From Actinomycetota bacterium (GTDB taxonomy: Bacteria; Actinomycetota; Thermoleophilia; Solirubrobacterales; Solirubrobacteraceae): DNA of 9,681 nucleotides. Below the pieces are notes generated by a model. It was not told where the DNA came from and searched no databases. It saw only the letters and a program-made list of their open reading frames with translations. The stretch covers positions 1 to 9,681 of the forward strand of contig VAWY01000152.1 of assembly GCA_005888335.1 (NCBI GenBank), read 5' to 3'. Numbering within the stretch: the stretch's first letter is position 1; each line of letters opens with the position of its first letter. The position numbers and the translations under genes were made by a program. Shown here piece after piece: positions 1 to 5,120 of the stretch.

Positions 1-231
1 TTGCTTGCGGACGCGCGCGACTATGTCGAAGCGCGACCCCGGCCGATCCCAGGCGGCGCGGAGTTCGCGCAGACGGTGACCCACGTCGAACCGGCGCTGA
101 CCTGGATGCTGTCCGCGCTCGATTGGCTCAGCGACACACTCTCCGACGCGCTCGAAGAGAGGCCGGCCGTGAGCGACCTCGACAGCAACGCTGCGATCGG
201 CGGAGGGTGGAGTCGCGCGGGTGGCCCCTGA
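1..231 (+). CDS. 3' end of an unrecognised gene (truncated by window start)
   Basis: An open frame runs from the first base to a TGA at 229-231, giving 76 residues. A TTG is the first codon, but no upstream sequence is available to judge it, so the gene more likely begins outside the window. Codon third positions are strongly G/C, as in the confident genes here, which supports real coding. The middle (VEPALTWMLSALDWLSDTL) reads as an amphipathic or mildly hydrophobic helix followed by an acidic stretch. The tail is Gly-rich. I recognise no family or motif. It converges on the small minus-strand gene at 266-412, with 34 bases between the stops. Confidence 0.45.
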   Translation: MLADARDYVEARPRPIPGGAEFAQTVTHVEPALTWMLSALDWLSDTLSDALEERPAVSDLDSNAAIGGGWSRAGGP

Positions 232-246
232 GCCGCGCTGCGCTCC

Positions 247-258
247 CGTCAGCTGACG
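247..258. other. 12-bp perfect palindrome between convergent stops
   Basis: CGTCAGCTGACG is a perfect palindrome in the 34-base gap between two converging stop codons. It has no U tract and is short for a terminator. It could be a weak bidirectional terminator or chance. Confidence 0.25.
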
Positions 259-265
259 CTTGTGA

Positions 266-412
266 CTAGGCCGAGGGGTCGCGCGCGTAGCGGACGCGCT
301 CCTCGGCGGTCATCTGACGGATGGTCAGCGTGCCGAGGCCGACCTTCTCGCGGATGTTGGCCAGCGCCTCTTCGCGCTTCGCGTCCTGGATCTCGCGCAT
401 GGTCTTTCGCAT
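266..412 (-). CDS. Small basic hypothetical protein (48 aa)
   Basis: The ATG at 412-410 is preceded on the minus strand by GGGGAG with a 5-base gap, a good ribosome binding site, and the frame ends in TAG at 268-266. The start was chosen for this site; a second ATG lies at codon 5. The 48-residue product is rich in charged residues (MRKTMREIQDAKREEALANI at the start, then MTAEERVRYARDP near the end). It looks like one long charged helix followed by a short tail, with no signal peptide or membrane segment. I do not recognise a family. It is divergent from the gene at 588, so 413-587 would serve both promoters. The longer upstream extension of this frame reads as an antisense shadow and was not used. 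Confidence 0.55.
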   Translation of the reverse strand: MRKTMREIQDAKREEALANIREKVGLGTLTIRQMTAEERVRYARDPSA

Positions 413-587
413 CGGTGCTCCCCGCCGCGTCGCTTGACTACTTGCCTCGCGGCGGCGAACGCAGAGGGAGGTGGGAACCCGGCCCGCAGGCCAGACGTGT
501 CGCATCGACGGCGCCGCTCGGGCGCTTGAACGTCTTCGCGCAGAACGGACGAGTTGGGGAACGAACGTCGCGTGCGATGGTGACGCC

Positions 588-839
588 ATGGCCGATCGCA
601 TCGAGCTGGCGCTCCGACCGAAGACCGACGCCAAGCCGCTCGACCTGGAGACGGCGAAGCGGATCGGGCGCGTCGCACGCGCCGTAACGGTCGAGCTCGA
701 CGAGGGCGGGGCCGTATTCGGCTTCGCCCGGCCGGTGGGCGATACCGCCACCGCGCGCGGCAACGTCGAGTTGGCCGCCCGGTTCGAGGAGCCGAGCGAT
801 GTTCGCCCGCGGACGTCGCCGACCTCGAGGCCGCGGTAG
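588..839 (+). CDS. Small hypothetical protein (83 aa), possibly frameshifted near its end
   Basis: The ATG at 588 has only a partial ribosome binding site (GGTGA, 4 bases upstream). From residue 1 to about 72 (MADRIELALRPKTDAKPLDL onward, through a stretch ending near RFEEPSDV) codon third positions are strongly G/C and the residues look like an ordinary soluble alpha/beta protein. The last ten residues (RPRTSPTSRPR) look like out-of-frame translation. From about 812 the second frame reads DVADLEAAVAPGGLEPV, which is more protein-like, so a one-base shift near 800-812 is possible. However, that second frame runs on to 1201, inside the next gene, and offers no natural stop. No family recognised. 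Confidence 0.45.
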   Translation: MADRIELALRPKTDAKPLDLETAKRIGRVARAVTVELDEGGAVFGFARPVGDTATARGNVELAARFEEPSDVRPRTSPTSRPR

Positions 840-1031
840 CGCCCGGAGGGCTTGAGCCGGTGCGGACCATCCCGGACGGATGTTCGATTGCCCGGTTTGC
901 GGTGCTAGCCGTTGGATGTTCCGAAATGATCCGGTCCAGTGGGAGACGCTCGAGCAACCAAGCTCCTCGGGAGTTCTTCGCGGACCGGGCACCGCCACAC
1001 CTGACTGGGCCTCGCCCAAGGAGAACAACCC
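840..1031 (+). other. Intergenic region upstream of the secreted protein gene
   Basis: This 192-base gap must contain the promoter of the gene at 1032. It is less GC-rich around 870-960 than the surrounding genes, as expected for a promoter region. I could not assign -35/-10 boxes with confidence. AAGGAGA at 1018-1024, seven bases before the ATG at 1032, is the ribosome binding site. An open frame at 880-1080 containing CPVCG was judged not to be a gene. Confidence 0.4.
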
Positions 1032-1691
1032 ATGCCACACGCCCTCAAGGCGCTGCTTCGGCGGCGCAATCTCGGCCTGATGCTGGTCGTCGCGCTCGTG
1101 TTCGGTACGTCGGCCGTAGCGGTCGGCGGCACGCCGCAGCAGAGGGACTCCAACGCGGTGTACAAGTACTCCGGCAACGTCTCGGACGCGGTCGACCCTG
1201 AGAACGCCGACAACGACGTCGTCAAGTTCGACACGAACGATCCGAACGTCGCCGACTCGATGGGTCGCAAGGTGAGTGAGACCGTTTCCCAGGTCACCGA
1301 CCAGGTCGAGCTGAAGTTCTTCTTCGTGGGTCGCGACTGCGCGGCCGGCTCGCCGAGGATCGACCTCTTCGTCGACACGAACGGAGACCACAAGTTCGAC
1401 ACGCTGCTGAACGGCTACGTCGGCCCGAGCGGCAGCGGCTGCGTCCAGAACAAGTGGCAGTACCTCGATCTCGCCAACCTGAACGACCCGACCCCGCGCT
1501 GGGGCGTCAACAACGGGTTCCCGCTCCAGTCGTGGAGTTCGATCGTCGCAACCTTCGGCAACGACGACGTCGTCTTCGGGCATCTCGTCGACGACTCGCA
1601 GGCGTTCGCACCGAACAACCGCGGGATCGCCTACTACGACCTCGTGTCGATCGGCAACCGCACCTTCACCTCCCACGAGGACGGCAACTAG
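1032..1691 (+). CDS. Secreted protein with Ca-loop-like motif and a cysteine pair, function unknown
   Basis: The ATG follows AAGGAGA by seven bases. The 219-residue product begins with a classic Sec signal: basic residues 6-12 (KALLRRR), a hydrophobic core at 14-30 (LGLMLVVALVFGTSAVA) and likely cleavage after Ala30. The mature part is acidic and Asn/Asp-rich, as expected of an extracellular protein. Residues 115-123 (DTNGDHKFD) have the D-x-N-x-D-x-x-x-D spacing seen in calcium-binding loops of EF-hand/dockerin type. Only two cysteines exist, Cys103 and Cys137; they flank this loop and could form a disulfide. No catalytic motif or membrane/cell-wall anchor is visible, so the product is probably released. 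The gene appears monocistronic: its own promoter region lies upstream and a strong hairpin lies 54 bases past the TAG. I do not recognise a named family. Confidence 0.85.
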   Translation: MPHALKALLRRRNLGLMLVVALVFGTSAVAVGGTPQQRDSNAVYKYSGNVSDAVDPENADNDVVKFDTNDPNVADSMGRKVSETVSQVTDQVELKFFFVGRDCAAGSPRIDLFVDTNGDHKFDTLLNGYVGPSGSGCVQNKWQYLDLANLNDPTPRWGVNNGFPLQSWSSIVATFGNDDVVFGHLVDDSQAFAPNNRGIAYYDLVSIGNRTFTSHEDGN

Positions 1692-1704
1692 GCCCGACTC
1701 ATCT

Positions 1705-1722
1705 CCGCCACCGCGGTGGCGG
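1705..1722. repeat. 18-bp perfect palindrome after the secreted protein gene
   Basis: CCGCCACCGCGGTGGCGG is a perfect 18-base palindrome 14 bases after the stop at 1691. A second, 10-base palindrome (CTGACGTCAG, 1735-1744) and the terminator hairpin follow within 70 bases. It may be a first pause or termination hairpin or a protein site. Confidence 0.5.
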
Positions 1723-1745
1723 GATCGATGTCCTCTGACGTCAGG

Positions 1746-1773
1746 CGGCCCCGGGACCGGTGTCCCGGGGCCG
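1746..1773 (+). terminator. Strong hairpin, likely intrinsic-type terminator
   Basis: A perfect 12-bp stem (CGGCCCCGGGAC pairing with GTCCCGGGGCCG) closes a four-base loop CGGT. It lies 54 bases downstream of the stop of the secreted protein gene. There is little U-richness afterwards (TCGGCGTTCC), which is common in high-GC actinobacteria. Confidence 0.75.
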
Positions 1774-1983
1774 TCGGCGTTCCACCGGGCTCGAGTGGTC
1801 TCCGACGCTCCGGGCTGATGTCCGCCAGACGTTGGTGACGCGGGCGAAAAGATCGCGATCCGTCAATCAGCGACGAGTGGCCGCGGCGTGCGACGTGCTT
1901 GGCGGATTCGCCGGCGTGGGCTCGTCCCACCTGCGGTCTCCCAAGCCGACGATGAACGGGTCGTGCGCGACCGGCTCGAGTGA

Positions 1984-2233
1984 ATCCGCTTCTCGATGAC
2001 CGTCGGATACGTCATGGTGCGCATGCGGGTCACCCTCCGCGTGTTCGAGGTGCGCGGCACCAAGCGACGCCTGATCGCCACGTCCGCACGCGTGATGCAG
2101 CACCCCGGGATACAACAGCGCCGTGCTGCGGAGACGGCTCGTCCCGGGCCGCTACGCCGTCGAAGTGACGCCGTCCGCCGGGGCCGGCCAGGCGGGCACT
2201 ACGGCCAGTTCGGCGTTCCAGGTCATCGGCTGA
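1984..2233 (+). pseudogene. Decayed fragment of the C-terminal basic beta module of the secreted A/B family
   Basis: Frame 1 from 1984 reads IRFSMTV, then VTLRVFEVRGTKRRLIATSA. Near 2096-2102 the match moves to frame 2, which reads TPGYNSAVLRRRLVPGRYAV, then EVTPSAG, and ends SAFQVIG before TGA at 2231-2233. The same pattern closes protein A (GVRLTMSL, VLELRVYRKV, NRRRLVTRV, LKPGLYTVVATAG, ATFRVIR) and protein B (KARRALRRGTYRLEVTPGAN, TVRIR). So this is the last roughly 80 residues of a third family member. It carries one frameshift, an in-frame TGA at 1981-1983, and no recognisable upstream domains. Frame 1 just before that stop (VVRDRLE) may belong to it too; a 3-base deletion (CGG) would explain the stop. 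It has no ribosome binding site or signal peptide, so it is probably not expressed as a functional protein. Confidence 0.7.
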
Positions 2234-2399
2234 CCGCATCGAGGCACGGCGACGCTGCGGGTTCGTGCACCGCAGAGTGCGATGGTCCCCGCGGTCTCCG
2301 CGCGGGAACGCTCCTGCGCCGAAGCGGTTGGCGATGGTAGAACCCGTCGGCCGCCACGGACCTGCCGCGCCAGCCGGGACAAGGAAGGACCGCTGCGAT
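2234..2399 (+). other. Intergenic region upstream of the response regulator
   Basis: This 166-base gap follows the gene remnant and precedes the response regulator. It should hold the regulator's promoter. A small GC-rich hairpin (CCCGCG, loop, CGCGGG at 2288-2306) is visible. TGGTAGAAC near 2335 is a weak -10-like candidate only. The ribosome binding site AAGGAAGG lies at 2381-2388, 11 bases before the ATG, slightly long spacing. Confidence 0.35.
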
Positions 2400-3041
2400 A
2401 TGAAGATTCGCGTACTCGTCGTCGACGACTTTCCCCTCATGCGTGAGGCGCTGACCGCCTCGCTCGAGGCGGACCGACACATCGAGGTCGTGGGCGAGGC
2501 GGATGACGGTGGGCAGGGCCTGGCCATGGCGTGCGAGTTGCGTCCCGATGTCGTCGTGTGCGACCTGCACATGCCGGGCCTGGGCGGCGGCGTGCTCCTC
2601 GGGCGGCTGCGCGAGGAGCTGCCGGACACACGGGTGCTCGTCGTCACGGCCGACGAGAGGCCGGAGGCGCTGCTGGAGGCGGTGGCCGGCGGCGCAGCGG
2701 GCTACCTGACCAAGCGCGTCAGTGGACGCCAGCTGCGCCACGCGATCGTCACGGTGCACGCCGGCGGCTCGGTCATCTCGCCCGCGCTGGCCGCGCACCT
2801 GCTACGGGAGTACTCGCAGGTCTCGCGCGGCGAGCCGTTCAGCGTCCGTCCGCTGCTCGCGTCGCGCGAGCAGGAGATCTTGCGGCTACTCGTGCAGGGC
2901 CACACGGACCGCGAGATCGGCTCCAGGCTGTTCATCTCGATGCGCACCGTCCAGAACAGCCTGCGACGAGTCAGGGAGAAGACCGGCGCGACCCGTCGCT
3001 CCGAGCTCGCCCGCTGGGCCGTCGAGCACGCCCTCGTCTGA
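2400..3041 (+). CDS. Orphan NarL/FixJ-family response regulator (REC + LuxR-type HTH)
   Basis: The ATG at 2400 follows AAGGAAGG (11-base gap), and the protein begins directly with a receiver domain, MKIRVLVVDD. The 213 residues match a full-length NarL-type regulator. REC spans about 1-118 with the complete phosphorylation pocket: Asp9/Asp10, phosphoacceptor Asp55 (VVVCDLHMPG), Thr83 and Lys105 (GYLTK). The LuxR-type DNA-binding domain spans about 152-213 (SREQEILRLLVQGHTDREIG, then ISMRTVQNSLRRVREKTGAT). In the recognition helix the usual TVKNH is TVQNS, so target preference may be unusual. It should be phosphorylated by a histidine kinase and bind DNA as a dimer, but no kinase lies in this window, hence 'orphan'. 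Its target is unknown. The last base of its TGA is the first base of a 160-bp palindrome, and it converges on secreted protein A. Confidence 0.93.
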   Translation: MKIRVLVVDDFPLMREALTASLEADRHIEVVGEADDGGQGLAMACELRPDVVVCDLHMPGLGGGVLLGRLREELPDTRVLVVTADERPEALLEAVAGGAAGYLTKRVSGRQLRHAIVTVHAGGSVISPALAAHLLREYSQVSRGEPFSVRPLLASREQEILRLLVQGHTDREIGSRLFISMRTVQNSLRRVREKTGATRRSELARWAVEHALV

Positions 3042-3200
3042 GCCCGGATCCACCGATTCTCGCGGCGCGAGCCGTCCGGATGCCGTCGTCATACGGCTTC
3101 GGCCGCGAACCGAAGGGGTCACCCTGCAGATACGCGGCCGAAGCCGTCTGACTCGGCCTCCGGACGTCTCGCATCCACGATCGATCGGTGGATCCGGGCT
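3041..3200. repeat. 160-bp near-palindrome between convergent genes (giant hairpin / possible MITE-like element)
   Basis: The outer arms 3041-3057 and 3184-3200 are a perfect 17-bp inverted repeat (AGCCCGGATCCACCGAT). After a small unpaired internal loop, 3067-3107 pairs with 3133-3172 at about 36 positions, with only four mismatches and a one-base bulge. The innermost 15 bp (ACGGCTTCGGCCGCG) are perfect. The loop, 3108-3132, has 25 bases. About 53 base pairs form in all. The left end overlaps the stop codon of the response regulator, and the right end lies 26 bases from the stop of protein A. It would act as a bidirectional terminator in RNA from either strand. It is much longer than a normal terminator, and its perfect ends recall terminal inverted repeats, although no convincing target-site duplication flanks it. 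Confidence 0.85.
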
Positions 3201-3226
3201 GAGGCCCAGCGGCGCGGCTCGAGCGC

Positions 3227-4819
3227 CTACCGGATGACGCGGAAGGTCGCGGTGGCGCCGTGGGCGGAGTCGAGCGCGTTCTGGCTCGTGCCCGCCGTCG
3301 CGACCACTGTGTAGAGGCCGGGCTTCAGGGGGCGCCGCAAGTTGACCGCGTACGCGCCGGCGAGCCGCGGGAAGCGCACAACGCGCGTGACGAGCCTGCG
3401 GCGGTTGCTCACCTTGCGGTAGACGCGAAGCTCGAGCACGCGAGTTCCCGCTGCGAGGCTCATGGTGAGGCGCACGCCGTTGCGCCGGACGGCGCCTGCG
3501 CGGAGGTGCTTGAGCACGCTCAGCCTCTTGACCGTCAGGGACGGTGCGCGTGGCACGATCGCGCCTGGGCTGACCGCGGGCGCGTCGACCACGGGCGGCG
3601 CAAGGGCGGGCGCGATGGCGTATGTGAACGTCGCGACGCCGGTGTTGCCGGCGGTATCGGTCGCCGTGGCGCGGATCGCGTGGTTGCCGATGCCGAGCAC
3701 GATCGGCTCGCCGTCGTAGGCGCGCGGCGCCGACCCGTTGAGCGTGTAGCGCACCTGCTCGCCGCCGTCGGAGCGCAGCGCGACGCGCTGAGCCGCCGGG
3801 TAGCTGCCCGGGTCGACGGTGGCGCTCACCCTCGGCGCGGTGACGTCCTTGCGGATCACGCGCGTCTCGTCGGGCGAGCCGTCGCTGAAGCTGACGACGA
3901 GGCTGTGGTCGCTGTTGTCGGCCAGCGCGGCGAGATCGGCCGTGGGGATCGTCACCGACCACGTGTCGGCACCGTTGACAGGCGTGTAGGTCTTGCCGCC
4001 GAAGGTGACCTGGGTCACCTTCGCCGGGGCGAGCCGCGGTCCGCCGAGCGCCATGTCGCTGACGACGTTCGCCGCGTTGATGACCGAGTGCGACGTCGAG
4101 GTCAGCGCCGTCGTCACGCGGGGACCGCAGGCCGACGCGCCATTGCCGCCGGGCTCGCTGGTCGAGATGGCCGTGCCGCCCCCTGTGCCGTCGGTGTGGT
4201 TGATGAAGACCTCGCCCTGGTTCGCCGGACCGGCGAGCGGCGTGGAGAAGGAGCCGTCGGAGCGGACGGTGATCGTCGCGTTGAACCGCGCGTCGGTGCG
4301 GCGTTGGATGTCCATGGTGTCGCCCGCCATCGGGGCGGCGAGATCGAAGGCGCCGCCCGCCGGGACGCCGAACGCGGTGCCGGTGATCTGGTTGGGCAGC
4401 GCCTCGTCGAACTGGATGTCGCGGACGAACATGAAGTCGACGTCCGACGTCGGGTTGCCGGCGCCGTCGAGCACCGTCGCGACGAGCTTGTCGCCGCCCT
4501 TGACGTCGGGCGAGGTGCCCGCCGGCACGCCCTCCCAGCAGTCGCCGCCGCCGACGTGGTTGATGTCCACCGCGCCGCCGCCCGGGATCGTCTTGGTGGC
4601 GATCAGCGTCGCACCGCGCAGGACGTCGATTCTGACGTCCCGGCCGTTCGGGTAGCCATCGACGATGCCGAGCTCGATGGACTGGTCGAGCTCGAGGCTG
4701 CGGCCGGGCCCGACCTCGGCGCCCGCGGGGGCGGCGAGGGCGGCGCCGGCCAGGACGCCGGCGATGAGAAGACCGCCGCGCGGGAGGCCCCGGCGTCGAC
4801 GGCGGTGCGGTGCGGACAT
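3227..4819 (-). CDS. Secreted multi-domain protein A (chitobiase-C-like Ig domain, basic C-terminal beta module)
   Basis: The ATG at 4819-4817 has GGGAG 9 bases upstream. The 530-residue product has a Sec/Tat-like signal (six Arg at about 6-16, hydrophobic core 17-30, cleavage near Ala34). Regions: an N-terminal beta module (about 45-130) with VLRGATLIAT and NHVGGGDCWEG; a middle module (about 140-325) with Cys231 and TWSVTIPTADLAALAD; a chitobiase-C/Ig-like module (about 330-400; VRYTLNGSAP, IRATATDTAGNT); a Pro/Ala linker (402-425); and a basic beta module (about 426-530) ending FRVIR. Cys94 and Cys231 are the only cysteines in the mature protein. No catalytic signature or cell-wall anchor is seen, so binding or a structural surface role is inferred. 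It is a full-length paralog of B and divergent from it across 301 bases. It converges on the response regulator. Confidence 0.88.
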   Translation of the reverse strand: MSAPHRRRRRGLPRGGLLIAGVLAGAALAAPAGAEVGPGRSLELDQSIELGIVDGYPNGRDVRIDVLRGATLIATKTIPGGGAVDINHVGGGDCWEGVPAGTSPDVKGGDKLVATVLDGAGNPTSDVDFMFVRDIQFDEALPNQITGTAFGVPAGGAFDLAAPMAGDTMDIQRRTDARFNATITVRSDGSFSTPLAGPANQGEVFINHTDGTGGGTAISTSEPGGNGASACGPRVTTALTSTSHSVINAANVVSDMALGGPRLAPAKVTQVTFGGKTYTPVNGADTWSVTIPTADLAALADNSDHSLVVSFSDGSPDETRVIRKDVTAPRVSATVDPGSYPAAQRVALRSDGGEQVRYTLNGSAPRAYDGEPIVLGIGNHAIRATATDTAGNTGVATFTYAIAPALAPPVVDAPAVSPGAIVPRAPSLTVKRLSVLKHLRAGAVRRNGVRLTMSLAAGTRVLELRVYRKVSNRRRLVTRVVRFPRLAGAYAVNLRRPLKPGLYTVVATAGTSQNALDSAHGATATFRVIR

Positions 4820-4908
4820 GGGCGTCTGCTCCCAAGCTGAGGGCTACGTGTTGTCCGCCGCAACGTTGCGCGTGGAGACCCAGGCGAGCCACCGGACTCT
4901 GCGCACAT

Positions 4909-4936
4909 CTCCTTCACAGTTGTGTGCACTCCTTCA
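4909..4936. repeat. Pair of CTCCTTCA direct repeats, 20 bases apart
   Basis: CTCCTTCA occurs at 4909-4916 and again at 4929-4936, about two helical turns apart, roughly 90-120 bases upstream of gene A. The spacing suits two half-sites on one DNA face. The element is short, so chance is possible. Confidence 0.35.
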
Positions 4937-5001
4937 TGCAGTCCGGGGCGCGCAGGGCACCTCGGCGAGCCGATTTGGGCCGCGTGCGCCGCGATTTCCT
5001 G

Positions 5002-5028
5002 CGCGAACGCTTCCGAGAAGTGTTCGCG
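5002..5028. promoter_or_regulatory. 27-bp operator-like inverted repeat upstream of gene B
   Basis: CGCGAACGCTT and AAGTGTTCGCG are inverted repeats with 10 of 11 positions matching, around a 5-base centre CCGAG. It lies 93 bases before the start of B and within the shared A/B spacer, a typical size and position for a dimeric repressor or activator site. The first 12 bases overlapping its left arm (CCTGCGCGAACG, 4998-5009) recur at 9221-9232 upstream of the phosphatase. Confidence 0.55.
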
Positions 5029-5110
5029 TTTGCCACTAACGCCGGCCCGTCGCGCGATCCACCATCACCGGAACGGCGAGGCACCCCTGTGCCCGCCCGA
5101 CATCGGCTCC

Positions 5111-5116
5111 AGGAGG
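5111..5116 (+). promoter_or_regulatory. Ribosome binding site deciding a TTG start
   Basis: AGGAGG lies four bases before TTG at 5121. This strong site, followed at once by a signal peptide, identifies the rare TTG as the start of gene B. Confidence 0.85.
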
Positions 5117-5120
5117 AACC

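Larger units (their letters stand above)
4820..5120. promoter_or_regulatory. Divergent promoter region for secreted proteins A and B
   Basis: This 301-base spacer separates the starts of A (minus) and B (plus) and must carry both promoters. Visible elements are an 11-bp-arm inverted repeat at 5002-5028, two copies of CTCCTTCA spaced 20 bases apart (4909, 4929), and the ribosome binding sites of both genes. No confident -35/-10 pair was assigned. Open frames crossing it lack ribosome binding sites. Confidence 0.7.

Noticed and set aside
880..1080. Open frame with CPVCG, resembling a zinc-ribbon start
   Set aside because: It has no ribosome binding site, no second Cys pair, and it overlaps the well-supported start of the secreted protein gene.
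2288..2306. Terminator hairpin upstream of the response regulator
   Set aside because: Only a 6-bp stem with a 7-base loop and no U tract; expected by chance in such GC-rich DNA.
3260..4840. Long plus-strand frame antisense to gene A
   Set aside because: Low-complexity Arg/Val/Ala composition with no recognisable domain; gene A has a signal peptide, domains and a start site in the opposite direction.
2886..4892. Long minus-strand frame overlapping gene A
   Set aside because: It is composed mostly of Arg/Pro/Ala, runs through the 160-bp palindrome into the antisense of the response regulator, and conflicts with the well-supported domains of A.
5002..5028. LexA/SOS box
   Set aside because: CGAAC and GTTCG are present, but 13 bases apart rather than the four bases of the actinobacterial SOS box.
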